Shown here: piece after piece, positions 23,458 to 31,318 of the stretch
Position numbering within the stretch: the first letter of the stretch is position 1
How the letters are laid out: the number at the start of each line of letters is the position of its first letter
Assembly (NCBI GenBank): GCA_964517875.1
Contig: CAZFEU010000017.1
Span: 1 to 36,816 of the forward strand
Direction of reading: 5' to 3'
DNA: 36,816 bases
Source: JAJPXC01 sp964517875
GTDB taxonomy: Bacteria; Bacteroidota; Bacteroidia; Bacteroidales; Muribaculaceae
Program-made: the position numbers and the translations under genes
The notes under the pieces: model-generated
The model's database searches: none
What the model saw: the letters and a program-made list of their open reading frames with translations, nothing else
What the model was told of the DNA's origin: nothing

Positions 23458-24003
23458 ATGAGCACTACCGACAATAACAACACCTATACGACCCCTAACG
23501 GTGTATATCAAGGTCAGCCACCCATCGCATATAACGCCCCCGCCTATCAACCAGCACAGCCCGTACCCGTAGGTGGCGTTGTGCTTGCCGACGGCGATAT
23601 AGAATACAATATTAATCGCCGCACCGTCACACTGAAGGTGCGCAACACAGGCGACCGCCCCATACAGATTGGCTCGCATTACCATTTCTTCGAGGTGAAC
23701 CGCTATCTCGAGTTTGACCGCAAGGCAGCCTTCGGCATGCGTCTTAACATCCCCGCCACCACCGCCGTGCGCTTCGAGCCCGGCGAGGAGAAGGAAGTAT
23801 CGCTCGTGCAGTATGCCGGCAAGCAGCGCGCCATCGGCTTCAACAATCTCGTCGACGGCTACACCGGCTATGAGGACACTCCCACATTCTATCCCAAGAA
23901 GATTGAAGCCTTCCGCGTGATGAATGAGTACGGCTTCAAGAATATAAGTGAAGAAGAGGCCGATGCCGAATATACCTCAACGCCCGCTTCTCCCCAAAAG
24001 TAA
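23458..24003 (+). CDS. ureB: Urease beta subunit with N- and C-terminal extensions
   Basis: 181 aa, compared with about 100-110 aa for a typical separate beta subunit. The core lies at about residues 38-140 and is well conserved (NTGDRPIQIGSHYHFFEVN, RKAAFGMRLNIPATTAVRFEPGE, AGKQRAIGFNNLVDG). The first 37 residues are a Pro/Tyr/Gln/Asn-rich, apparently disordered extension. About 40 residues after the core (YEDTPTFYPKKIEAFRVMNEYGF and an acidic, Ser/Thr-rich end) have no counterpart in the Klebsiella subunit. The ATG at 23458 begins the extension; no later ATG would give a normal beta start. ureC follows after 36 nt. The extension might affect oligomer assembly, as terminal extensions do in Helicobacter urease. 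Confidence 0.95.
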   Translation: MSTTDNNNTYTTPNGVYQGQPPIAYNAPAYQPAQPVPVGGVVLADGDIEYNINRRTVTLKVRNTGDRPIQIGSHYHFFEVNRYLEFDRKAAFGMRLNIPATTAVRFEPGEEKEVSLVQYAGKQRAIGFNNLVDGYTGYEDTPTFYPKKIEAFRVMNEYGFKNISEEEADAEYTSTPASPQK

Positions 24004-24039
24004 TCCCTTTCATTACCCCATTTAAAATTACTATTCCTC

Positions 24040-25758
24040 ATGGCAACAATATCCAGACAAGAATACAACAATCTGTTCGGCCCCACCACCGGCGACCGCA
24101 TCAGATTAGGTAATACCAATCTGTATGTGCAGATTGAGAAAGACCTCCGCGTATATGGCGATGAAGTGGTATACGGCGGTGGTAAAACCATACGCGACGG
24201 TATGGGCACAGCCAACGAAATCACCTCAAAAGCCGGATCGCTCGACCTGGTTATCACCAATGTCACCATCATCGACCCACTGCTGGGTGTAATCAAGGCC
24301 GATGTGGGTATAAAGGACGGCAAGATAGCCGGTATCGGTAAAGCCGGTAATCCCAACATCATGGAAGGTGTCACTCCCACACTGTGCACCGGACCTTCAA
24401 CCGACGCAATCTCGGGCGAGCACATGATACTTACAGCCGCCGGCATCGACGGCCACGTGCACATGATCGCACCACAACAGGCTTACAACTGCTTGAGCAA
24501 CGGTATCACCACACTGATCGGCGGCGGTGTAGGCCCCACCGACGGCACCAATGGCACCACCATCACATCAGGAACATGGAACGTGCAGAAGATGCTCGAG
24601 TCATCTGAAGGACTCCCCATCAACCTCGGCTTCCTCGGCAAGGGCAACACATCACAACAGTCCACACTTGTGGAGCAGATTGCAGCAGGCTGCATGGGCT
24701 TCAAGATTCACGAGGACTGGGGTTCGACGATGAGCGCCATCCGCGCTTGCCTCAGATGCGCCGAAAGCCATGACGTGCAGGTGGCAATCCACACCGACAC
24801 TCTCAACGAGAGCGGATATGTTGAGGACACCATCGCAGCCTTCGATGGCCGCACCATCCACACATATCACACCGAAGGTGCCGGTGGTGGTCACGCACCC
24901 GACTTGCTTAAGGTAGCTTCCATGTCAAACGTGCTCCCATCATCAACCAACCCCACACTCCCATTCGGTATCAACTCCGAGGCTGAGCTGTTCGACATGA
25001 TTATGGTGTGCCACAACCTCAACCCCAAGATTCCGTCGGATGTGGCATTTGCCGAGAGCCGCGTACGCCCCGAGACACAGAGCGCCGAAAACATCCTGCA
25101 CGACCTTGGCGTCATCTCGATGGTATCAAGCGACTCACAGGCAATGGGCCGTGTAGGCGAATCATTCATGCGCACTTTCCAGATGGCATCGTATATGAAG
25201 GACACCCGCGGCAAGCTGCCTGAGGACTCAGACCAGAACGATAACTTCCGCGTGCTCCGCTATCTGGCTCAGATCACCATCAACCCCGCTATCACATACG
25301 GCATCAGCGATATTCTTGGTTCAATCGCCCCCGGCAAGATGGCCGACCTCGTACTGTGGGAGCCCGCATTCTTCGGCACCAAGCCCAAGATGGTCATCAA
25401 GGGTGGTATGATCAACTGGGCTCAGATGGGCGACCCCAATGCATCACTCCCCACACCACAGCCTGTGATCATGCGCCCGATGTTCGGAGCATTCGGCAAG
25501 GCTATGCCACGCACTTGCGTACGATTCGTGTCGGGTCTGTCGATGGAAAACGACCTTCCCTCGAAACTGCGCACAGAAAACATACTCTACCCCGTGCGCC
25601 GTACACGCCAGATAGGCAAAGCCGACATGGTGCTCAACAACGCCACACCTCAAATCGAGGTCAATCCAGAAACATTCGACACCTACGTAGACGGCAAACT
25701 CGCTTACGTAGCTCCCGCTAAGGAAGTGGCTCTTGCTCAACTCTACTGGTTCAGCTAA
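24040..25758 (+). CDS. ureC: Urease alpha (catalytic) subunit
   Basis: 572 aa, full length. All residues of the dinickel site are present with an offset of +5 from Klebsiella numbering: His139 and His141 (GIDGHVHMIAPQQ), Lys222 (carbamylated lysine, GFKIHEDWG), His251 (AIHTDTLNESG), His277 (YHTEGAGGGHAPD) and Asp365 (SSDSQAMGR). Substrate-binding His224 and flap residues Cys324 and His325 are also kept. The flap reads VCHNL in place of the VCHHL of Klebsiella-type enzymes, so the second histidine is Asn326. The enzyme should be active when loaded with nickel by UreDEFG. A stem-loop just after the stop separates the structural from the accessory genes. Confidence 0.98.
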   Translation: MATISRQEYNNLFGPTTGDRIRLGNTNLYVQIEKDLRVYGDEVVYGGGKTIRDGMGTANEITSKAGSLDLVITNVTIIDPLLGVIKADVGIKDGKIAGIGKAGNPNIMEGVTPTLCTGPSTDAISGEHMILTAAGIDGHVHMIAPQQAYNCLSNGITTLIGGGVGPTDGTNGTTITSGTWNVQKMLESSEGLPINLGFLGKGNTSQQSTLVEQIAAGCMGFKIHEDWGSTMSAIRACLRCAESHDVQVAIHTDTLNESGYVEDTIAAFDGRTIHTYHTEGAGGGHAPDLLKVASMSNVLPSSTNPTLPFGINSEAELFDMIMVCHNLNPKIPSDVAFAESRVRPETQSAENILHDLGVISMVSSDSQAMGRVGESFMRTFQMASYMKDTRGKLPEDSDQNDNFRVLRYLAQITINPAITYGISDILGSIAPGKMADLVLWEPAFFGTKPKMVIKGGMINWAQMGDPNASLPTPQPVIMRPMFGAFGKAMPRTCVRFVSGLSMENDLPSKLRTENILYPVRRTRQIGKADMVLNNATPQIEVNPETFDTYVDGKLAYVAPAKEVALAQLYWFS

Positions 25759-25777
25759 TCAGCATACATCCGCTCAC

Positions 25778-25806
25778 AAAGCCCGGCACCCACAATGCCG
25801 GGCTTT
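25778..25806 (+). terminator. Stem-loop between ureC and ureE (attenuator or 3'-end stabiliser)
   Basis: Perfect 10-bp GC-rich stem AAAGCCCGGC / GCCGGGCTTT with a 9-nt loop, 19 nt after the ureC stop. Only a weak T stretch follows (GCTTATCATTT), so termination is probably partial. It would leave ureABC mRNA more abundant than the accessory genes. Confidence 0.65.
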
Positions 25807-25862
25807 GCTTATCATTTCGCCACAAGGCACACGACATCACATTTATTACCCCCATAATGCAA

Positions 25863-25915
25863 CAATATTGATAAAAAAGTGTTAATATTGCACAACCGCA
25901 TTTCAACTATATTTA
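25863..25915 (+). promoter_or_regulatory. Possible secondary promoter ahead of ureE
   Basis: The 116-bp stretch between the stem-loop and ureE is AT-rich. TATATTTA (25908-25915) is one base off a -7 box, with a TTG (25888-25890) 17 nt upstream, slightly short. AATATTG is repeated 20 bp apart (25864 and 25884), the first copy within the palindrome CAATATTG. The fit is suggestive only. Confidence 0.25.
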
Positions 25916-25922
25916 ACCCCTT

Positions 25923-26477
25923 ATGGAAATCATTACCGAAATTTTAGGCAACACCAATCAACCCGAATGGGCCGAAAAGCTAAAAGATGCTCATATTGAG
26001 TCGATTTACCTCGATCAATGGACAGCACAAAAGAGCCGGTTCCTTGCAAAAAGTGACCACAACCGTGAATTTCCAATAGCACTCAAACGTCAGAGCCAGG
26101 TGAAAGACGGCGATGTAGTGGCCTTCGACCCCGACAACAACTCAGCCGTGGTGATACGCCTTGCCCTCAATCCCGTGCTCGAAATCGACCTGAGCCGCCT
26201 TGAAAGCGAGTCGTCAGAAAAGATAATACGCATTGCCGTTGAGCTCGGTCACGCCATAGGCAACCAGCACTGGCCGGCTGTGGTTAAGGGCACAAAAGTG
26301 TACGTACCACTTACAGTCGACAAGAAGGTGATGCTATCGGTGATGGAAACACATAACATCGAGGATATTGTATATACATTCCACGAAGGCATCGAGGTGA
26401 TTCCTTACATGGCGCCCCACGAGATACGCCGATTGTTTGGCGGAGCATCACACGAGTCGCACTCTCACGTACATTAA
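25923..26477 (+). CDS. ureE: Urease accessory protein, nickel carrier UreE
   Basis: 184 aa. The N-terminal peptide-binding domain is followed by the metal-binding domain (about 90-165) with the conserved AVELGHAIGNQHWPAVVKG, whose first His (in GHAIGN) corresponds to the interfacial nickel ligand of UreE dimers. The C-terminus ends ASHESHSHVH, a short histidine-rich tail for extra nickel, milder than the long tails of Klebsiella. It delivers nickel to UreG. ureF begins 1 nt inside the stop codon (TAATG arrangement), so the two are coupled. Confidence 0.95.
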   Translation: MEIITEILGNTNQPEWAEKLKDAHIESIYLDQWTAQKSRFLAKSDHNREFPIALKRQSQVKDGDVVAFDPDNNSAVVIRLALNPVLEIDLSRLESESSEKIIRIAVELGHAIGNQHWPAVVKGTKVYVPLTVDKKVMLSVMETHNIEDIVYTFHEGIEVIPYMAPHEIRRLFGGASHESHSHVH

Positions 26478-27184
26478 TGCGCCTCATCGCCATGAACAAC
26501 ACTTCGCTATTGATGCACCTGCTGCAATTCACCGACTCAGCTTTCCCGGTGGGAACATTCTCATTTTCCAACGGACTTGAGACAGCCTCACACCTGGGGA
26601 TTGTGCACGATGCCGACACACTCGAACAATACACACGCTCAGTGGCCCGTCAAGGAGCTTACAGCGATGGTGTGGCTGCACTCCTGGCCTATCGAGCCAT
26701 TATGGCGGGCGACTATGACGCGGTGGTGAAAGTCGACCGACAGATCATGCTCTTCAAGATGAACGACGAAGCACGCCTGATGCTCTCGCGCATGGGCAAG
26801 AAGCTTGCCGAGCTGGGGGTGCATCTTTTCAGCGACAATGAAATCTTCTCGCGCTGGATTGCCGACATCAACGCTGGCTACACTCCCGGCAGCTACCCCG
26901 TGGCACAAGGGATTGCTTTCGCCTTAGCCGGATTATCGGAGGAAGAACTTTTTGCCTCGCACCAGTATGGGGTAATCAATATGGTTCTCTCGGCAGCATT
27001 ACGCTGCGTGAGGGTATCGCACTATGACACCCAGCGCATCCTGTTCAAGCTGTCGTCAGAAGTACCCGCATATTACAACAAGGCCAGCACCATGAAATTT
27101 GAGGACATGAATTCTTTCGTGCCTCAAATGGATATCTTCGCATCGATGCACGAAAAAGGCACGATGCGCATGTTTATGAACTAA
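26477..27184 (+). CDS. ureF: Urease accessory protein UreF
   Basis: 235 aa, all-alpha. The family signature LLQFTDSAFPVGTFSFSNGLE near the N-terminus is clear, and the interior YPVAQGIAFALAG and the C-terminal VPQMDIFASMHEKGTMRMFMN also fit. UreF bridges UreD and UreG in the activation complex that loads nickel. The ATG overlapping the ureE stop is used; an internal ATG at 26492 would drop five residues and is also possible. ureG starts 37 nt downstream. Confidence 0.95.
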   Translation: MRLIAMNNTSLLMHLLQFTDSAFPVGTFSFSNGLETASHLGIVHDADTLEQYTRSVARQGAYSDGVAALLAYRAIMAGDYDAVVKVDRQIMLFKMNDEARLMLSRMGKKLAELGVHLFSDNEIFSRWIADINAGYTPGSYPVAQGIAFALAGLSEEELFASHQYGVINMVLSAALRCVRVSHYDTQRILFKLSSEVPAYYNKASTMKFEDMNSFVPQMDIFASMHEKGTMRMFMN

Positions 27185-27221
27185 CTGAATATTCACACTT
27201 CAAATCATAGAGTCAACTATA

Positions 27222-27857
27222 ATGTCAACTTGCAGAATAGGCATCGGCGGCCCCGTAGGATCGGGCAAAACCGCCCTAATTGAAGCCATTACACCCCGCC
27301 TTATGGAAAAAGGGATGAACGTGCTGATTATTACCAACGACATCGTCACCACCGAGGACGCTAAACACGTGCGTAAAACCCTAAAGGGAGTGCTGATGGA
27401 AGACCGTATTATTGGTGTAGAAACCGGAGCGTGCCCCCATACCGCCGTACGCGAGGACCCCTCGATGAATATTGCTGCGGTGGAGGATATGGAGGCTAAA
27501 TTTCCCGATGCCGATGTAGTGCTCATCGAGTCGGGCGGCGACAATCTCACGCTCACATTCTCCCCGGCGCTTGTCGACTTCTTCATCTACGTAATCGATG
27601 TAGCTGCCGGCGACAAGATTCCTCGCAAGGATGGCCCCGGCATATCGCAGAGCGATATCCTGGTGATTAACAAAATCGACCTTGCGCCCTACGTGCACGC
27701 ATCGCTCGAGGTGATGGATCACGACTCCAAGCTTATGCGCCCCGGCAAGCCGTTTGTATTCACCAACTCAATGACAGGCGAGGGTATTGACCAGCTCATT
27801 GACCTGATATTTAAAATGGCGCTTTTTGACAAAGCCGATAAAGCAGCTAAAAAATGA
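27222..27857 (+). CDS. ureG: Urease accessory GTPase UreG
   Basis: 211 aa SIMIBI-class GTPase that couples GTP hydrolysis to nickel transfer into urease. P-loop GPVGSGKT (10-17), the metal-binding CPH motif Cys71-Pro72-His73 (GVETGACPHTAVRED), ESGGDNLTLTFSP and the NKIDLA guanine-specificity motif are intact. There is no N-terminal histidine-rich extension. Its stop overlaps the ureD start by 4 nt (ATGA). Confidence 0.97.
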   Translation: MSTCRIGIGGPVGSGKTALIEAITPRLMEKGMNVLIITNDIVTTEDAKHVRKTLKGVLMEDRIIGVETGACPHTAVREDPSMNIAAVEDMEAKFPDADVVLIESGGDNLTLTFSPALVDFFIYVIDVAAGDKIPRKDGPGISQSDILVINKIDLAPYVHASLEVMDHDSKLMRPGKPFVFTNSMTGEGIDQLIDLIFKMALFDKADKAAKK

Positions 27858-28831
27858 AGCGCTTCTACTCCGACGCACCTGAGGTAAATTTCGACCATCT
27901 CCCAGAAATGGCTCCTTACCTGAGTCAACCCGACGCTATGTACGTAGGCTGTCCGGGAAAACATGGATACCTCAACATGGGATTTGAGCTCGACAGCACA
28001 GGCAAGTCGATAATGCGCGAACTTGATCGCCGTGCTCCGCTGATAGTGCAGCAGGAGTTGTACTTCGACGAGGAGTTACCTGGCATGCCCTGCGTCTATA
28101 TACTGTCGTCGGGAGGTCCCAACGTAGATGGCGACCGCTATGTGCAGAATATCACAGTCCATACCGGAGCCATGGCCTTCATAAGCACCGGTGCCGCCAC
28201 CAAGCTTGCTGAGATGAAGCGCAACTATTCAGGCATGATTCAGCACTTCACGGTGGAGGATGACGGTTATCTCGAAGTACTTCCCGAGCCCATCATCCCG
28301 TGTCGTCACACCCGCTTCGCCTGCGACACAACAATGACTATAGCCCCATCGGCCACCGCTTTCTATGCCGAGATATATATGCCCGGCCGCAAGCACTATC
28401 AGGGTCGGCCTGAAAGAGCGAAGAGCGAAGGGCTCGGACCCGAGATATTCGCCTACGACATAATGAGCGTATGCACTCATGGGGAACGCCCCGATGGGCG
28501 TCAGCTGTTTCGCGAGAAATTCATAATTTCTCCCCCAGAGTTCGATATGCGATGCCTTGGCACCATGGGCCCGTACGATGTGTTTGCCAACGTCATTGTA
28601 GTAACACCCGAGGATAAAGCAAAGGAGATATACGATGCCACCGAGCCATTCATCGACAATGAGCGGCAACTCGCTGCAGGCATAACCCACCTGCCCAATG
28701 GAGCCGGATTACTATTCAAAGTGCTCGGCATGGAGCCCGGCCCCGTGAAGGCTGTGGTACGTGATTTTTGTTCGCGTGTGCGCAAAGCCGTGAAAGGTGT
28801 ACCACTCCCCCCGGAGTTCCCTTGGCGTTAA
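27854..28831 (+). CDS. ureD: Urease accessory protein UreD (UreH)
   Basis: 325 aa beta-helical scaffold that binds apo-urease and UreFG. Recognisable blocks are GCPGKHGYLNMGFELDS, CVYILSSGGPNVDGDRY, VHTGAMAFISTGAATK, LEVLPEPIIPCRHTRF and the late GAGLLFKVLGMEPGPVKAVVRDFCSRVR. The length is somewhat above the roughly 270 aa common in Proteobacteria. Placing ureD last among the accessory genes differs from the Klebsiella order, in which ureD comes first. The urea transporter gene follows after 32 nt. Confidence 0.94.
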   Translation: MKRFYSDAPEVNFDHLPEMAPYLSQPDAMYVGCPGKHGYLNMGFELDSTGKSIMRELDRRAPLIVQQELYFDEELPGMPCVYILSSGGPNVDGDRYVQNITVHTGAMAFISTGAATKLAEMKRNYSGMIQHFTVEDDGYLEVLPEPIIPCRHTRFACDTTMTIAPSATAFYAEIYMPGRKHYQGRPERAKSEGLGPEIFAYDIMSVCTHGERPDGRQLFREKFIISPPEFDMRCLGTMGPYDVFANVIVVTPEDKAKEIYDATEPFIDNERQLAAGITHLPNGAGLLFKVLGMEPGPVKAVVRDFCSRVRKAVKGVPLPPEFPWR

Positions 28832-28863
28832 TAATTAAAAACTAATCTATTTAACTTTATATT

Positions 28864-29850
28864 ATGAATCCCTCGTCAGCAATAGCGAAATGTCCGCGCA
28901 CATTCTTCCGCGGCATCGGACAAGTGATGTTTCAGTGCAATGCCTGGACAGGTCTACTGTTCATGGCCGGTATATTCTGGGGCAGCTATGAAACCCACAC
29001 ACCCCAAGTGGCATGGGCAGGCCTTGTAGGCACACTGGCCGCTACTCTCGCAGGCCGGCTGGTTGGTCAGCCCCAGGCCGATGGCGAAGAAGGCTTGTGG
29101 GGCTTCAACGGCGTATTGGTAGGTTGCGGCTTCGCCACATTCCTCCCCAACACATGGCTCATGTGGGCAGCTATGATATTCACCGCCATGCTATCTACCT
29201 GGGTACGTACAGGCTTGAACAATGTAATGGCTCCGTGGAAAGTCAACTCCTTTACATTCCCATTCGTCATGCTCACATGGATCTTCCTATTTGCCGCACG
29301 AATGTTTGACGCTCTTGATTCCACCTCACTTTCAACCCCCGAGCTCCCCGCCGTTACGACAATGACGCTCGACACTTCATTTGGTGAGCTCGTAAAATAC
29401 TGGTTGCGCGGTGTGTCGCAGGTATTCCTCGTTGACTCATGGGTTACGGGCGTGTTCTTCCTCGTTGCGCTCGCTGTGAGCAGCCTATGGGCCGCAGCTT
29501 GGGCCGCCATCGGCTCGGCCATCGCCCTTGCCGTCGCAATACTATTCCAAGCCAACGGAGCCGATATCTCAGCCGGATTGTTTGGCTTCTCCCCTGTGCT
29601 TACCGGAATTGCCCTTGGCTGCACATTCTATACCGTAAATTATAAATCGGCGCTTTGGGCGATTTTAGGCATAATCGCCACAGTATTTATTCAGGCTTGC
29701 ATGGATGTATTCTTCGAGCCGTGGGGACTCCCTACCTTGACCGGTCCATTCTGTGTGGCTACATGGCTGTTCCTGCTACCTCGCTACACATTTAAGAAGG
29801 AAGACTCTGCTCCCGACCATTCCAACTGGCATTCTGACACAAAAAAATAA
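28864..29850 (+). CDS. Urea transporter (UT family)
   Basis: 328 aa inner-membrane channel-like urea transporter. Two homologous halves are visible, each carrying the family pattern: GLWGFNGVLVGCGF in the first and GLFGFSPVLTGIALG in the second. QVMFQCNAWTGLLFMAGIF and LTGPFCVATWLFLL are the paired helices before and after the pore repeats. It lies in the urease operon directly after ureD, so it supplies urea to the cytosolic enzyme. A short hydrophilic C-terminal tail (KKEDSAPDHSNWHSDTKK) is the only unusual part. The MFS gene starts 17 nt later. Confidence 0.93.
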   Translation: MNPSSAIAKCPRTFFRGIGQVMFQCNAWTGLLFMAGIFWGSYETHTPQVAWAGLVGTLAATLAGRLVGQPQADGEEGLWGFNGVLVGCGFATFLPNTWLMWAAMIFTAMLSTWVRTGLNNVMAPWKVNSFTFPFVMLTWIFLFAARMFDALDSTSLSTPELPAVTTMTLDTSFGELVKYWLRGVSQVFLVDSWVTGVFFLVALAVSSLWAAAWAAIGSAIALAVAILFQANGADISAGLFGFSPVLTGIALGCTFYTVNYKSALWAILGIIATVFIQACMDVFFEPWGLPTLTGPFCVATWLFLLPRYTFKKEDSAPDHSNWHSDTKK

Positions 29851-29867
29851 GCCTTAGAACCATATAA

Positions 29868-31232
29868 ATGCAACCACAAGTCAATATAGAAACGATGCCT
29901 CTTCGCCGCGGCGATTGGTGGGTGTTGATTGTCAGCTCGATGGAGCAGATTATCGGCACAGCGCTGTCAACCGTGGCCGGAGTAATGATACCAATGATCA
30001 ATCTTATCTCACGCCCTGAGCTATCCACAGCCACTCAAGGCATACTCGGAGCCTCGGCCTTAGTGGGCATATCGATAGGTTCACCCATCATTGGGAAGTT
30101 GAGCGATCGTATGGGATACTTAATATGGTTCAGACTTTGCGCTGTGTTTATCATTGTCGGTTCGCTGTTGACTTGGATTTTCCCAACTATCCCTTGCACC
30201 GTGATCGGCCTTTTCATCGCTGGATTTGGTGTTGGAGGCGGATATTCGCTCGATTTGTCGTACATATCTGAGATAATGCCCAAGCGGTGGCAGCAAACCA
30301 TGGTGGGAATAGCCAAGGGTACGTGCGCTCTCGGATTCATGGGAGCCGCCGGCGTTTGCTACCTGATGCTTGACGGAGACCCTAATCCCCACATATGGAA
30401 CGATACAATGCTCATCATCACAATCCTGGGCGTGGCGACTCTATTGATGCGCATCCACTGGGCTGAATCACCGCGCTGGCTCATGCTCAAGGGGCGCACA
30501 GCCGAGGCCCAGCAGGCCACAAAGTTTTTCCTGGGCGATGACGTTGTAATCACCCCTCTACCTCAGGGCACCAACACAAAAAATGCTACATGGGGTGAAT
30601 TATTCCGCGGTCGCAACCTGATAAGAGTTATCTACAGTGGCATCCCCTGGGCATGCGAAGGGCTGGGAGTCTACGGTTTCGGTGTTTTTCTCCCGGTGCT
30701 GCTGCTTGCACTTGGCATCGGATCCAGCAATATGCATGGAATAGACTCCGTAATTTACTCAGTCGAACTCACCACAGTCATCAACTTCTTCATACTCCCG
30801 GGATTCGCCCTGGGTCTGTGGCTCCTCAACAAGATAAACCATGTGCAGCTTCTGTGCTGGGGATTTCTCATTTGCGCCATGGGTCTGGTGGTGCTGATGA
30901 TGGGCTACTTATGGCATTGGCCCGTATGGGTGATGATATGCGGTCTGGTGATATTTGAGATATTTCTCAACGCCGGGCCTCACTTGGTAACGTTCGTCAT
31001 CCCATCACAGGTGTTTCCGGTGGTCGATCGCGCAGCAGGAGCCGGCATAGCATCAATGCTTGGCAAGGTGGGAGCCGTAGCCGGGGTGTTCTTCATGCCT
31101 ATGTGGCTTCGGTCGGGAGGAATGACCCTGGTGCTGTGGATATCGATAGGTGTGATGCTGGCCGGTGCGGCAATAGGTTGGATATTCGGAGGCATTCTCG
31201 GTCTCACAAAGGATACACCCACCTCGAACTAA
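29868..31232 (+). CDS. MFS transporter of unknown substrate in the urease operon
   Basis: 454 aa, about 12 membrane segments, closest in style to the sugar-porter/MHS branch of the major facilitator superfamily. The loop 2-3 motif is GKLSDRMGYLIWFR, and DLSYISEIMPKRWQQTMVG and SPRWLMLKGR resemble sugar-porter signatures. It lies 17 nt after the urea transporter gene and is followed by an intrinsic terminator, making it the last gene of the main urease transcription unit. Position suggests a link to urea metabolism, such as uptake of a urea-yielding compound, a nickel chelate, or export; the sequence does not decide. Confidence 0.88.
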   Translation: MQPQVNIETMPLRRGDWWVLIVSSMEQIIGTALSTVAGVMIPMINLISRPELSTATQGILGASALVGISIGSPIIGKLSDRMGYLIWFRLCAVFIIVGSLLTWIFPTIPCTVIGLFIAGFGVGGGYSLDLSYISEIMPKRWQQTMVGIAKGTCALGFMGAAGVCYLMLDGDPNPHIWNDTMLIITILGVATLLMRIHWAESPRWLMLKGRTAEAQQATKFFLGDDVVITPLPQGTNTKNATWGELFRGRNLIRVIYSGIPWACEGLGVYGFGVFLPVLLLALGIGSSNMHGIDSVIYSVELTTVINFFILPGFALGLWLLNKINHVQLLCWGFLICAMGLVVLMMGYLWHWPVWVMICGLVIFEIFLNAGPHLVTFVIPSQVFPVVDRAAGAGIASMLGKVGAVAGVFFMPMWLRSGGMTLVLWISIGVMLAGAAIGWIFGGILGLTKDTPTSN

Positions 31233-31253
31233 ATAAGTATAAGCATTGTTAAT

Positions 31254-31297
31254 AAATCGAGAGAAGATTAAATAATATCTACTCTCGATTTTTTATT
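31254..31297 (+). terminator. Intrinsic terminator after the urease-operon MFS gene
   Basis: 10-bp perfect stem AAATCGAGAG (31254-31263) / CTCTCGATTT (31282-31291) with an 18-nt AT-rich loop, followed by T-rich sequence to 31297. It lies only 22 nt before the NikMN-like gene. No -7 box was found between them, so partial read-through or control by this hairpin may feed that gene. Confidence 0.75.
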
Positions 31298-31318
31298 TAT
31301 CTTAAACAAGTTTCAACT

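Noticed and set aside
24384..25721. Alternative-frame proteins rich in His and Arg inside ureC
   Set aside because: They are shadow frames produced by GC-biased codons of the strongly conserved catalytic subunit.
27381..28690. Long antisense frames opposite ureG and ureD
   Set aside because: They mirror conserved codons of well-identified accessory genes, and no promoter or family motif is visible.
31233..31318. Metal riboswitch ahead of the NikMN-like gene
   Set aside because: The only structure seen is a simple hairpin with a T-rich tail; there is no multi-helix junction of the cobalamin or NiCo type.
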